Shown here one piece after another: positions 35,489 to 44,950 of a stretch of DNA of 64,000 bases. This stretch comes from an alpha proteobacterium IMCC14465. GTDB lineage: Bacteria; Pseudomonadota; Alphaproteobacteria; RS24. A model generated the notes under the pieces. The model searched no databases, was not told the origin of the DNA, and was given only the letters and a program-made list of their open reading frames with translations. Where the stretch lies: contig ALYF01000003.1 in the NCBI GenBank assembly GCA_000293845.2, positions 866,690-930,689 of the forward strand. The letters are read 5' to 3'. Within the stretch, counting starts at the first letter, position 1; the number at the start of each line of letters is the position of its first letter. The translations under genes were made by a program, and so were the position numbers.

Positions 35489-36313
35489 TTAGAGCATCAA
35501 ATCAAATTTGAGCTGAAGATATATTCTTTCGCCGGATGCGGTTTCATATCCTTTGCGAAAGCCATCGCCTTTGCCTAATTTCACGCTTGTGTTTTCAGGC
35601 AGAGTTTTGCCGAAAAATAAAGCGGCAGGGAACGCAACCTCCCAACAACCAATATGGTCATTATGAAGTTTCTCACCGAAGCTGAAACTGTCCAGACGAT
35701 TGTAATTCAGGGAAAATCCGTCTTTAGTCAGCATAATTTTATTATGCGCTCGGTAAAAACCTTCATCCGATGACCAAAGCACCAGTTCCTGATTAACCTC
35801 CACAAGCAATTCCAGATAATCCAGTCTGGCGACCTCAATTTTTTCGCCTTGTGATAGGGCGAGACTTATGCCGGTTCTGGAATGGTAACCTTCATCCTGA
35901 CGCAGACCAAATTCGATAGAAGCAGCTTTGCTGATTTTTTTATGTTGATTACGAAATTCGGATTTGAAAGGGATGATATCCAATTTAGCCCAATCGGCTT
36001 TATGACGTATGCCCGCGCCCAACCATTTCGTTTCCAGATGATGCGGGCCGGTTGTGTGGTTACTCAAGATAATATTTCCGGTCAGGGTAACATCAGGACG
36101 CCAACCATATTCAAGATAGGCCTGTTTCTCCGTTGCTTTTCTAACCTCTCGAAAAACTGAGGGGTAGGGGCTTTTCTTTACCCATTCGCGGGTTTTTTGT
36201 TGGGTAAGAAACAGTTTTAATTGCTCATGTGCGTTAACCCACGCACCTGCACTGGCTTGCCCGGGAAACAACAAGGCAAGGCCGCACAAACCGCAAATCA
36301 AGATGACACGCAT
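35489..36313 (-). CDS. secreted protein of unknown function, probable outer-membrane beta-barrel
   Basis: From ATG 36313 the protein starts with a standard signal peptide (RVILICGLCGLALLFPGQASA) and is 274 aa long. The frame also runs to 36388, which would add a poorly fitting 25-residue lead. After the signal, it has many alternating polar/hydrophobic strands (for example YLEYGWRPDVTLTGNIIL, SIEFGLRQDEG, IYLQLKFDLML) and ends in a hydrophobic residue, as outer-membrane barrels often do. I do not recognise a family. It is convergent with thrS with only 6 bases between. Confidence 0.7.
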   Translation of the reverse strand: MRVILICGLCGLALLFPGQASAGAWVNAHEQLKLFLTQQKTREWVKKSPYPSVFREVRKATEKQAYLEYGWRPDVTLTGNIILSNHTTGPHHLETKWLGAGIRHKADWAKLDIIPFKSEFRNQHKKISKAASIEFGLRQDEGYHSRTGISLALSQGEKIEVARLDYLELLVEVNQELVLWSSDEGFYRAHNKIMLTKDGFSLNYNRLDSFSFGEKLHNDHIGCWEVAFPAALFFGKTLPENTSVKLGKGDGFRKGYETASGERIYLQLKFDLML

Positions 36314-36585
36314 CAAGACAACAAACTGTGAGCACGGGCCTAATGAGCAAAATTTCAATTTTGCATGTGGCTTTGATATGAAACGCATGAAGAGTCGAGG
36401 CCTTGGTTTTTTTTATATTCTGACCGGCGACGGTTAAAAATATGTCAATTATTGATCTTTGTTATTAAAAACAGATTATCATTTCTTGGCTGTCTTTGCA
36501 TTAAGGAGTTTGGTGGGAAGTGTTTTCTAAAACACCGTTTCAGTGATATGATTAAATTAGTTTTTAGTAAGTTGCGTATGATTAG

Positions 36586-37215
36586 ATGTTTGATTATCGA
36601 GCCCTCGAGAGTATCGCGGTACAGACCAAGCCATATGACTATCTCGTTTTAGAGAAGTTTATAGAGCCATCCTATTTTGAAAATATAATTCATGACTTCC
36701 CCGAGATTGTTGGTGCTGGCAGCTTTCCTCCCGCCCAATTGGAAATTAAAGGGGCGTTTAAGAAGCTCATGGAGGCGTTAGACGGTGAGGAATTTCGTAA
36801 GATTATTAGTGAAAAATTCGATATTAAACTCGATGCCTATCCAACCATGTATTCGGTGCGCGGGCGATGTGCGCCGCATAATGGGAAAATTCATTGCGAT
36901 AGTGCCAGTAAGGTCGTGACAGTATTACTATATCTCAATGATGCGGCCTGGGATGAGGATGGCGGGCGCTTGCGGGTTCTCAACGGCCCGGACAGCCTTG
37001 ATGATTTTGCTGAGGAAATTAACCCGAATTGGGGCACGCTTCTTGTTTTCAGATGCACTAAAGACAGTTGGCATGGGCATAAATCTTTTGATGGGGTGCG
37101 GCGTGTCGTTCAAATGAATTGGGTCTTGAATGACGATGTTGTCAAAAAAGAGCAAAGACGCCACAGCATCAGTGCGAAACTCAAAAAGCTCACATCTTTC
37201 TTTAAATCTGACTAA
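36586..37215 (+). CDS. 2-oxoglutarate-Fe(II) dependent oxygenase
   Basis: A 209-aa protein with the double-stranded beta-helix oxygenase motif: HCDS (first His and Asp ligands) in NGKIHCDSASKVVTVLLYL, the distal His in SWHGHKSFDG, and the 2OG-binding Arg in GVRRVVQMNW. It resembles prolyl-hydroxylase-like enzymes of the 2OG-FeII_Oxy_3 type. The substrate is not known, and no sugar or antibiotic cluster surrounds it. The C terminus is basic (KLKKLTSFFKSD). Confidence 0.8.
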   Translation: MFDYRALESIAVQTKPYDYLVLEKFIEPSYFENIIHDFPEIVGAGSFPPAQLEIKGAFKKLMEALDGEEFRKIISEKFDIKLDAYPTMYSVRGRCAPHNGKIHCDSASKVVTVLLYLNDAAWDEDGGRLRVLNGPDSLDDFAEEINPNWGTLLVFRCTKDSWHGHKSFDGVRRVVQMNWVLNDDVVKKEQRRHSISAKLKKLTSFFKSD

Positions 37216-37319
37216 ACCCTCTCATAAGAATCCGGATACCTTCAAATCAGTTCCTTAAGTTGGGCAAAGCTGGTATTGAGCTATATCTTGGTGATATATG
37301 TTCCTTCTCTAGCTTGCCC

Positions 37320-37395
37320 CTGAGACACACACTTGAGACACATCCAGGCAAGACACACTTGCGATACACCCCTGGCGACACATTGTGAGATATTC
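37320..37395. repeat. degenerate GACACA repeats upstream of the nitroreductase
   Basis: The motif (g)acacA with spacing of about 14-19 bases recurs at least five times (gagacacacac, gagacacatcc, agacacactt, gatacacccc, gacacattg) right up to the start codon. The units are imperfect, suggesting an old tandem expansion. Confidence 0.55.
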
Positions 37396-37983
37396 ATGAC
37401 GACACATCAAACATCTCAGCTTCATGAGTTTTTAAAAATAAGACGTTCTGTTTTAGCGCGTAATATGACAGAGCCCGGGCCAACGGCGTCGCAAATTCAT
37501 GACCTTATCGAAATCGCTGCGCGTGTTCCTGATCACGGTAAACTGGCGCCATGGCGGTTCATTGTGTTCGAAGATGACGCACGGCAAATAGCTGGGCAGG
37601 GTATTGCGGATATTCATCAGGAAAATACACCCGATGCGACGGATGACGATTTGCAGCTGGAACGTAACAGATTGATGCGCGCACCTCTTGTAATAGGGGT
37701 TGTTGCGTCACCTAAAGACCATCCTAAAATTCCGGATTGGGAGCAGCATTTGTCTGCTGGTGCTGCGTGCCAAAACATGCTGACTGCGGCGCAGAGTATG
37801 GGCTTTGCCGCACAATGGCTCACTGAATGGATTGCTTATGACAGTAAAGTCGCTGCTTTGCTTGGGCTGACTGAAAAAGAAAAAATGGCAGGTTTTGTTT
37901 ATATTGGGACAGCGATTGAGCCACCCAAGGAGCGCGCGAGACCAGAGCTTACAGATATTTTATCATATTGGTCATCTCAATGA
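37396..37983 (+). CDS. nitroreductase family protein
   Basis: A 195-aa FMN-dependent oxidoreductase. It has FLKIRRSVLARNMTEPGP, AARVPDHGKLAPWRFIV, the central SAGAACQNMLTAAQSMGFAAQW and the final GFVYIGTAIEPPKERARPEL. ATG 37396 gives the expected beginning. The longer frame from 37333 runs through the repeats and is unlikely. The stop overlaps the MATE start as ATGA. Confidence 0.93.
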   Translation: MTTHQTSQLHEFLKIRRSVLARNMTEPGPTASQIHDLIEIAARVPDHGKLAPWRFIVFEDDARQIAGQGIADIHQENTPDATDDDLQLERNRLMRAPLVIGVVASPKDHPKIPDWEQHLSAGAACQNMLTAAQSMGFAAQWLTEWIAYDSKVAALLGLTEKEKMAGFVYIGTAIEPPKERARPELTDILSYWSSQ

Positions 37984-39335
37984 GCCGCCCGCCTCGCGGT
38001 ATATGGCAGGAGATTGCCTCTCTGGTAGAGCTTGCTTGGCCTGTCGTCATTAGCCGTGTTGCTATCTTTAGCCTCGCTGTTGTCGATACGATTATGGTCG
38101 GGCGTTATGCTTCGGATGAACTTGCGTTTCTTGGTATTGGTCTTGTGCCAGGTAGTATTTGCATTTTGTTTATTGTTGGTTTGCTGCTTGGCACCATGGT
38201 CAAAGTGTCTAATCACTATGGGGCTGGGCGTTATGAGGAGTGCGGCGCAAGTTGGTGGCGGTCTTTGCCGCTCGCTGCTGGGTTGGGGCTGGTTGCTCTA
38301 GCCATATGCGCTTGCGGTGAGACGCTTTTGACTTGGCTTGGTCAACCGCCGGAAATTGCTGAGGCCGGTGGGCGGGTGTCTTTCATTATGGGTCTTGGGA
38401 TGCCGATAATCGCGATTCAGATTACCACCGGATATTTTTTAGAGGGGATTAATCGTGTGCGTCCCGGCATGATTATTATTCTCATTGTTAATGTCGCGAA
38501 TATTTATCTGAATGATATTTTGATTAACGGGCGCATGGGGTTTCCGGAAATGGGTGCCGAAGGCTCGGCTTGGGCGACCAATATTGTGCGTTTTATGATG
38601 ATGTCGATGATTGTCGCTTATGTCTGGTTTATGCATGACCAGAAAAAATATTCCGTGCGCCAACGCCCGCTTCCAAATCCCGAAGCCTCGCGTGAACAAA
38701 GACGTATCGGCTATGCAGCCGGGCTGAGCATGGGTATTGAAAATACCGCCTTTTCGTTTCTGTCGATTTTTGCCGGTATGATTGGCACTTTGTCATTGGC
38801 GACGCACACCATTACCATGAACTTTTTTAGCCTATGCTTCATGTTGGGTCTCGGGGTTGGCACGGCAACGGCTGTTCGCGTCGGCAATGCCAATGGGGCT
38901 GGAAACTGGCAACAGGTTTACCGGCTTGGCTGGATTGGATTGGGGACGCAATTTGCGCTTATGTTCCCGCTAACACTGTGTATGATTTTCTATTCAGATT
39001 ATATTGTCAGCTTTTATTCATCCGATAGTGAGCTAACCGCGCTGGCTGCCAAAGTATTGTCTTTTGCGGCCTATGCCATTTTGCTTGATGCGGGGCAGTC
39101 GCTTATAGCGCAGACATTTAGAGCGCGGGGCGACAACTGGTCGGCACCGGTTATTCATTTCATGTCTTTTGGCTGTTTGATGATACCTGTCTCTTATATT
39201 TCGGGTATTTATTTGGAGCGGGGCGTTTACGGTCTTTATGATGGTCTCTTCATCGGGTCTCTTGTCGCGCTTTTCCTTTGTCTCAATAGAAATCTTACAT
39301 TGAACAAAAAATTGCCATTAGAGGCGGCTGTTTAA
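37980..39335 (+). CDS. MATE family efflux transporter
   Basis: A 451-aa protein with about 12 membrane segments in two similar halves. The start WQEIASLVELAWPVVISRV and later LAWPVVISRVAIFSLAVVDTIMVGRY are characteristic of the family. It exports cationic compounds or drugs with Na+ or H+. Coupled translation with the upstream nitroreductase suggests a joint role, for example in detoxification. This is inference. Confidence 0.93.
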   Translation: MSRPPRGIWQEIASLVELAWPVVISRVAIFSLAVVDTIMVGRYASDELAFLGIGLVPGSICILFIVGLLLGTMVKVSNHYGAGRYEECGASWWRSLPLAAGLGLVALAICACGETLLTWLGQPPEIAEAGGRVSFIMGLGMPIIAIQITTGYFLEGINRVRPGMIIILIVNVANIYLNDILINGRMGFPEMGAEGSAWATNIVRFMMMSMIVAYVWFMHDQKKYSVRQRPLPNPEASREQRRIGYAAGLSMGIENTAFSFLSIFAGMIGTLSLATHTITMNFFSLCFMLGLGVGTATAVRVGNANGAGNWQQVYRLGWIGLGTQFALMFPLTLCMIFYSDYIVSFYSSDSELTALAAKVLSFAAYAILLDAGQSLIAQTFRARGDNWSAPVIHFMSFGCLMIPVSYISGIYLERGVYGLYDGLFIGSLVALFLCLNRNLTLNKKLPLEAAV

Positions 39336-39379
39336 GCGTAAGGCATATTTAACAAAATCAGGCGTGTGTATCCGTAGTC

Positions 39380-40600
39380 ATGACGTATTTAGAGTTTATC
39401 AAAAAAAACGCGCGCTTTACCGGCTTTGGTGTCATGGCTATGGCGTTTTCAGGTTTTGGGCAAACCTATGTCATCGCCCTTTATAATAGTGAAATCCTGC
39501 AAAGTTTTAATCTCAGTAAATCCAGCCTGGGTTTGATTTATTCTGTTGCTACACTGTCGAGTGGCCTGTTGCTCATGTGGTCAGGTCTGTTTATCGATCG
39601 GATGCGTTTATCTTATTTCACATCAATCACAGTTTTGGGCTTGATTGCGAGCTGCTTCCTGATGGCCTTTTCGTCCAATATTGTGATGTTGTTTTTGGCG
39701 TTGTTTATGCTCCGGCATTTTGGGCAGGGTCTATGTTCGCATGCTGCGGGCACGGCGATTGCGCGCGCCTATAATAAAAATCGTGGGCGGGCTTTGGCAC
39801 TCGCGCAAACGGGTCTGCCTTTAAGCGAAGGGCTTTATCCGATTATCGCGGTTTTCCTGATTTTGAATTTAGGCTGGCAGCAAAGCTGGATGGTTTTCGG
39901 GTTATTTCTACTGTTTATCGGCTGGCCTCTTGTTCTGTGGCTGGGTAAGGCTCAACCTGTGCCCTCGACCACCAATGAGGATGGTTCTGAAGCGGAGGCT
40001 GAAACCGGCCTATCGCGTATGCAGGTTCTGAGAGACTGGACATTTTATCCCTTCACCCTTTTTGTGCTGACCTCGCCCCTTTTGCTGACAGGGCTTTATT
40101 TCCAGCACACGGTTATGGTGGCGGAGCGTGGCTGGGCGATTTCAACGCTCGCCTCGGCTTTCATGCTTTATGCCGTTATTAAGGTTTTTGTATCCTTGTT
40201 TACGGGTTTCATGATTGACCGCTTTTCCGCTGTCGCTGTTTTGCCTTTTACTGCTATTCCGATTATCGGGGCTTATGTTTTTCTATTAAATTCCCACGCC
40301 CTGCCGGAGACTTTTGCGCTGTTTTGTTACATGTCACTGGTCGGAATGAATGTTGGCTCGACGGGGACATGCGGCGCAAGCCTTTGGCCTGAGCTTTATG
40401 GCACGAAATTTCTTGGCTCGATTAAATCCCTGACCGGTGCGTTTTTTATTTTTGCAACCTCGCTCGCTCCTTGGGTATCGGGTGTTTTGCTTGATAGTGG
40501 GTGGAGCTTTGATAATCTCGTCGGCTTGAGCCTCGTCATTACCTTATTCACATTGTCGCTACTTTTAATGACATTAAAGCTGCGTCGCTCATATTCTTAG
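39380..40600 (+). CDS. major facilitator superfamily transporter
   Basis: A 406-aa protein with about 12 membrane helices. After helix 2 it has the loop GLFIDRMRLSYFTS, an MFS-type GxxxDR signature, and a second-half counterpart, GFMIDRFSAVAVLPF. The substrate is unknown. Long loop around residues 200-215 (PSTTNEDGSEAEAETGLS) links the two halves. It follows the MATE gene after 44 bases. Confidence 0.9.
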   Translation: MTYLEFIKKNARFTGFGVMAMAFSGFGQTYVIALYNSEILQSFNLSKSSLGLIYSVATLSSGLLLMWSGLFIDRMRLSYFTSITVLGLIASCFLMAFSSNIVMLFLALFMLRHFGQGLCSHAAGTAIARAYNKNRGRALALAQTGLPLSEGLYPIIAVFLILNLGWQQSWMVFGLFLLFIGWPLVLWLGKAQPVPSTTNEDGSEAEAETGLSRMQVLRDWTFYPFTLFVLTSPLLLTGLYFQHTVMVAERGWAISTLASAFMLYAVIKVFVSLFTGFMIDRFSAVAVLPFTAIPIIGAYVFLLNSHALPETFALFCYMSLVGMNVGSTGTCGASLWPELYGTKFLGSIKSLTGAFFIFATSLAPWVSGVLLDSGWSFDNLVGLSLVITLFTLSLLLMTLKLRRSYS

Positions 40601-40628
40601 AGTGCTTATGCAATTGCTCAATAGGCGT

Positions 40629-41387
40629 CTAATTAACAAATTGCTCGTTGAGTATCCGTTCATCAAGATTATGGTCGGCATCAAATAAAATCTTCAGCTC
40701 TGTCGATTTATCCTGCTCGATATCGACTTCCGTAACATTCAGAATCTCAAAATTATCTGCCATGGCACTGACCGGGCGTTTTTCATAATCGAGGCACTGT
40801 ATTGTTACTTTTGCAATATCCGGCAAAAGCGCACCACGCCAGCGTCTCGGGCGAAAAGCAGAAATCGGGGTGAGGGCCAAAAGGGGGGCATTAATCGGCA
40901 AAATAGGACCATGAGCCGAAAGGTTATATGCGGTGCTACCGGCTGGGGTCGCGACCATAACACCGTCACAGGCCAGTTCAGAAAGTCTTTCGCGGTCATC
41001 GACCAGAATTTTCAAATGGGCGGCTTGGGCGGATTTACGTAATAACGAAACTTCATTAATCGCTCGGGCTTCCTGCTTAGCGCCATCAATATCGGTTGCG
41101 GTCATTTTCAAAGGGCTGAGTTTGTTCTCAACGGCTGCCGCAAGTCTTTCCTGCAGATTATCGGGGCTGTAATTATTCATCAAAAAACCGACAGAACCGC
41201 AATGCATGCCAAAAATTTTCTGATGGGTGTCCATGCTTTTTTTGAGGCATTGCAACATCAGACCATCACCCCCAAGCGCGATAATAATGTCTGCGTCTGC
41301 CGCCTCGACAATATCATAATTTTTGGAAAGTTCGGCGTGGGCTTCTTGTGCCTTGGGCTGGTCAGTTGCGGTTAACGCTATTTTCAT
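40629..41387 (-). CDS. nadK: NAD kinase
   Basis: NadK phosphorylates NAD to NADP. It has the GGDG motif in IIALGGDGLMLQCL, then FGMHCGSVGFLMNN, NEVSLLRKSAQAAH and the DGVMVATPAGSTAYNLSAHGP core. The length of 252 aa matches the short alphaproteobacterial form. It is divergent from glpK. Confidence 0.96.
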   Translation of the reverse strand: MKIALTATDQPKAQEAHAELSKNYDIVEAADADIIIALGGDGLMLQCLKKSMDTHQKIFGMHCGSVGFLMNNYSPDNLQERLAAAVENKLSPLKMTATDIDGAKQEARAINEVSLLRKSAQAAHLKILVDDRERLSELACDGVMVATPAGSTAYNLSAHGPILPINAPLLALTPISAFRPRRWRGALLPDIAKVTIQCLDYEKRPVSAMADNFEILNVTEVDIEQDKSTELKILFDADHNLDERILNEQFVN

Positions 41388-41461
41388 ATGCGGGGTTCCT
41401 CTTTTAAATAAAACAAAACGTAAAAGGTGTGACTCGTCAATAATTTTGATATGAAAGCTGA

Positions 41462-42961
41462 ATGAGCGATAAAGTTATTTTGAGTATTGATCAAGGCACA
41501 ACCTCCAGCCGGGCGGTTGTGCTGTCTCAATCCGGTCAGCCTTTGGCCATCGCACAAAAGGAACTGACACAGCATTACCCCGCTTCAGGCTGGGTTGAGC
41601 ATGACCCTGAGGATATTTGGCAGGATACATTGTCCATGTGCCATCAGGCGCTTAAGCGTGTCCCCAATGTTGCGCTTCTGGGCATTGGTATCACCAATCA
41701 ACGCGAAACGACCATTCTCTGGAACCGCCAGACCGGAAAACCTGTCCATCCAGCGATTGTCTGGCAGGACCGCCGTACCGCAGATTTCTGTGATGCGCTC
41801 AAACGCCAAGGGCATGAAGAAGCAGTGCATGCCCGCACGGGATTGCTGTTGGATGCTTATTTCTCGGCGGGGAAAATTAGTTGGATATTGAATAATGTTG
41901 AGGGCGCGCGTGAAGCGGCTGAAGCTGGCGCGTTGGCATTCGGCACAGTGGATAGCTGGCTTATCTGGAATTTGACCGGTGGTAAAGTGCATGCCACGGA
42001 TGTGACCAATGCATCGCGCACAAGCCTCTATAATATCGCGACAGGGCAGTGGGACGAGACCATGTTGCGCCTTTTTGATATTCCTGCGGCACTCCTGCCC
42101 GAGGTGAAAGAATGTGCCGATGATTTTGGGGTTACGGCAGCCGGTCTTTTTGATGCTGAAATTCCAATTGCAGGGGTCGCTGGAGACCAGCAAGCCGCCG
42201 CTTTTGGGCAGGCTTGTTTTCAAGAAGGGATGATGAAATCAACCTATGGGACAGGGTGTTTTGCTTTGGTGAATACCGGGTCGCATCAGGTGCAATCTAA
42301 CAATAAACTCATCTCCACCATTGCCTATCGGTTAAACGGTGAGACAGTTTATGCGCTGGAAGGCAGCATCTTTATGGCCGGTGCGATTATGCAATGGTTG
42401 CGGGATGGGCTGAATATGGTGCGGGACACATCTGAAACCGAGGCGCTGGCCGAGGCTGCTGACCCGGATAATGAAGTTGTTCTGATGCCGGCCTTTACCG
42501 GACTTGGCGCACCGCATTGGCGGCCTGAAGCGCGTGCCGCCATTATGGGGCTGACCAGAAATGCGGGGAGAGCCGAAATTGCTCATGCCGCTTTGCAGGC
42601 GGTTTCGTTGCAAACAGAAGATCTTTTATTGGCGATGCGTTCTGATATGGCCGCGCAGGGGCTGTCCTCCCCGTCACATTTACGGGTTGATGGCGGCATG
42701 GTGAATAATAACTGGTTTGTGCAGAACCTGTCGGATATTACCAATATCCCGATTGACCGTCCGGTAACGATTGAAACAACGGCGCTTGGCGTGGCCTATC
42801 TTGCCGGATTACAGCTGGGCCTTTTTGATAGGCTTGAAGATATTACGGCGAAATGGCAACTCGATAGAAGTTTTGGCCCGCAAATGCCAACGTCACGACG
42901 CCAAATGATTTTAACGCGCTGGTCGGGGGCGATTTCTAAAATTTTGCATGACGAGGCTTAA
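41462..42961 (+). CDS. glpK: glycerol kinase
   Basis: A 499-aa FGGY kinase. It starts ILSIDQGTTSSRAVVLS and has GITNQRETTILWNRQTGKPV, VAGDQQAAAFGQACF, the KSTYGTGCFALVNTG signature, and GGMVNNNWFVQNLSDI near the C terminus. It makes glycerol-3-phosphate. No glpF or glpD is adjacent, so it stands alone. Confidence 0.97.
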   Translation: MSDKVILSIDQGTTSSRAVVLSQSGQPLAIAQKELTQHYPASGWVEHDPEDIWQDTLSMCHQALKRVPNVALLGIGITNQRETTILWNRQTGKPVHPAIVWQDRRTADFCDALKRQGHEEAVHARTGLLLDAYFSAGKISWILNNVEGAREAAEAGALAFGTVDSWLIWNLTGGKVHATDVTNASRTSLYNIATGQWDETMLRLFDIPAALLPEVKECADDFGVTAAGLFDAEIPIAGVAGDQQAAAFGQACFQEGMMKSTYGTGCFALVNTGSHQVQSNNKLISTIAYRLNGETVYALEGSIFMAGAIMQWLRDGLNMVRDTSETEALAEAADPDNEVVLMPAFTGLGAPHWRPEARAAIMGLTRNAGRAEIAHAALQAVSLQTEDLLLAMRSDMAAQGLSSPSHLRVDGGMVNNNWFVQNLSDITNIPIDRPVTIETTALGVAYLAGLQLGLFDRLEDITAKWQLDRSFGPQMPTSRRQMILTRWSGAISKILHDEA

Positions 42962-43006
42962 AATTAGTGAAATAGTAAGTACGTTCAAACATTCTTGGAG
43001 GGATAA

Positions 43007-43471
43007 GTGTTTAAAAGAATAATGATTTTGGTCGGTATTCCCGTACTCATCGGGGTCACACTGGCAGGATTTCAGCCGCTAATGGCGCAAAGCGACGACG
43101 CTATTAAAACCGCTCAAGAAGAAAGAAAGAAAAGGTTTAAAGCCAGCGGTGCGTCTATGAAAGCACTTTACCGCGAATACTTACCCGCGCAGGATTATCA
43201 AGCTATCAAAGCCGAAGCGACAGTTTTGGTCAAATGGGCCAAAGATATGCCGGAGGCGTTTCCGTTTGGTAGTGATAGCGATAATGATGAAGCCAAGCCC
43301 AATATTTGGACAGATTTTGAAGGCTTTAAATCTGCGGCTCTCGTATTTGAAGAAGCGTCTTTAGAACTTCAAAATGCGGCTGAACAAAATGATATTAGTC
43401 TCGTTAAAACGGCGATTGGCGGTGTTGGTGCGAGTTGCAAAGCCTGTCATAAGAAATACCGCAAAAAATAA
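43007..43471 (+). CDS. cytochrome c' (c556-like)
   Basis: A 154-aa secreted protein. It begins GTG at 43007 with GGAGGGATAA ahead, has a signal peptide up to about GFQPLMAQ, a four-helix-bundle body, and one haem-binding CKACH close to the C terminus (ASCKACHKKYRKK). This placement is the mark of cytochrome c'. Such proteins bind NO or serve as periplasmic electron carriers. It is convergent with a cytochrome b561 gene, and these two types occur together often. Confidence 0.92.
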   Translation: MFKRIMILVGIPVLIGVTLAGFQPLMAQSDDAIKTAQEERKKRFKASGASMKALYREYLPAQDYQAIKAEATVLVKWAKDMPEAFPFGSDSDNDEAKPNIWTDFEGFKSAALVFEEASLELQNAAEQNDISLVKTAIGGVGASCKACHKKYRKK

Positions 43472-43495
43472 AGCGCAATATGGTGAGCTTATTAG

Positions 43496-44164
43496 CTAGC
43501 TTATAAGTGTGAGACTCCAGCTTGCCGCCACACAAATTGCCATAAGAGAAAGCCCGATTATGGGCGCGCTTTTAGGTTGATTCTCATCTTCTAAAACGTG
43601 TTCATCCTTTTGCGCCTCTGGTATTTCTGAAAAATGAGATTTGCCCGTAATCATTTGCGATGTGAGTTTCTCTTTGAAAAAAATGCGATGGATGAAAATT
43701 GCAACAAGATGCAGTCCGATGAGAGATAAAATAAAGGGCGGCAAAAATTGATGCAGGCTTCCGGCAAATTTTGTAAAGGCGGGAAAGACCGCATAAAGTG
43801 GGCCGTCATAAAAAACATCATCCGTGGATAGCGTGCCGGATAGTGACTGCATCACAATAACAAACAGCAAAGCGATGACCGATAAAGCGCCAAGTGGATT
43901 ATGTCCGAATGAGTGGATTTTTTCATTTCCGGCAAGCTGGCGCAGATAGGCCAGTATCGCGCGCGGCCCTTTCACAAATTGCGCAAAGCGAGCCGTCGGG
44001 TAGCCTATGACACCCCAGATAAGCCTGAAGACCATCAGGCCTAAAATTGTTAGCCCACATTTTTCATGCGCCAGCATCCAGTCATTCTGAATCGTGATGA
44101 ACGAGCCAGAAATGCTGAGAGCCAGCAGCCAATGAAAAACGCGTATGGGCAAATCCCAAATCAT
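43496..44164 (-). CDS. cytochrome b561-type di-haem membrane protein
   Basis: A 222-aa protein with four core helices plus a C-terminal one. It begins IWDLPIRVFHWLLALSISGS, the typical first haem-binding helix of the b561/hydrogenase-b group, and has later His ligands in SFGHNPLGALSV, SLHQFLPPFILSLIGLHLVA and HRIFF. The last 50 residues are a charged linker and an extra helix. It may exchange electrons with the neighbouring cytochrome c'. Confidence 0.88.
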   Translation of the reverse strand: MIWDLPIRVFHWLLALSISGSFITIQNDWMLAHEKCGLTILGLMVFRLIWGVIGYPTARFAQFVKGPRAILAYLRQLAGNEKIHSFGHNPLGALSVIALLFVIVMQSLSGTLSTDDVFYDGPLYAVFPAFTKFAGSLHQFLPPFILSLIGLHLVAIFIHRIFFKEKLTSQMITGKSHFSEIPEAQKDEHVLEDENQPKSAPIIGLSLMAICVAASWSLTLIS

Positions 44165-44241
44165 GGAAGCATATTATCAGTGTTTGTTAATCTCGTGAAG
44201 TTTGTATAGGTTTTAAAGGTATTGAGTTTAAGGGGTGAAAC

Positions 44242-44937
44242 ATGAAGTTGAAACTGTATGGGGCGATGCTGTCTCCATTTGTGCGTAAAGTAAGAATGAT
44301 ATTGGCGCTGAAAAATATCGATTATGAAATTGATACCAATGTTTCTCCTTTAGGGGTGCCTGAGGGTTATGAGAAAATTCACCCTCTCAAAAAAATTCCC
44401 GCTTTGGTGATTGAGGATGAGGGCAGGGAGCTTGCCCTTGCCGATAGTTCTGCAATTGCGGCATTTATTGAAAAGCACCAACCAAGCCCGTCGCTTTATC
44501 CTGCGGATCCTATGGATTATGGGCAAGCGCTCTGGCTTGAAGAATATGGTGATACCTTCATTGCCCAGAATTGCACCTTTGGGGTGTTTGGCAATGTTTT
44601 CTTCTCTTGGGCGCGGGGTGAAACCTATGATCCTGAAAAGGTCAAAACAGCGTTTAAGCTTATGGAAGAGGTTATTGCTTATATTGAACCTATCCTTGGC
44701 AGGCGAGATTGGTTGGTCGGGGACGCCTTGTCCATTGCTGATATTGGGGTGGTCACGCATTTCTTTAATGTCGAACATGCAGGCTATCGCCTGACAGAAG
44801 CCGACTCGCCAACACTTTACGGGTTGAAAAAGCGTATTGAGGAGCATGCACAGCTTGCGCCCCTGCTCGCGGAAGAGCGCATTATTATTCAGAAGCTAAA
44901 ATTTGACTGTCCTGACCTGACGGCCTTACGCCCCTAA
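44242..44937 (+). CDS. glutathione S-transferase family protein
   Basis: A 231-aa protein with the N-terminal thioredoxin-like domain (KLYGAMLSPFVRKVRMILALKN, where Ser8/Pro take the catalytic spot) with the glutathione site KIPALVIEDEGRELALADSSAI, and a helical C-terminal domain with WLVGDALSIADIGVVTHFF. Substrate is unknown. Confidence 0.9.
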   Translation: MKLKLYGAMLSPFVRKVRMILALKNIDYEIDTNVSPLGVPEGYEKIHPLKKIPALVIEDEGRELALADSSAIAAFIEKHQPSPSLYPADPMDYGQALWLEEYGDTFIAQNCTFGVFGNVFFSWARGETYDPEKVKTAFKLMEEVIAYIEPILGRRDWLVGDALSIADIGVVTHFFNVEHAGYRLTEADSPTLYGLKKRIEEHAQLAPLLAEERIIIQKLKFDCPDLTALRP

Positions 44938-44950
44938 TCTCAGGCAGGCT

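Noticed and set aside
36452..36652. 66-aa ORF ahead of the 2OG oxygenase
   Set aside because: It overlaps the start of the real gene in another frame and has no family features.
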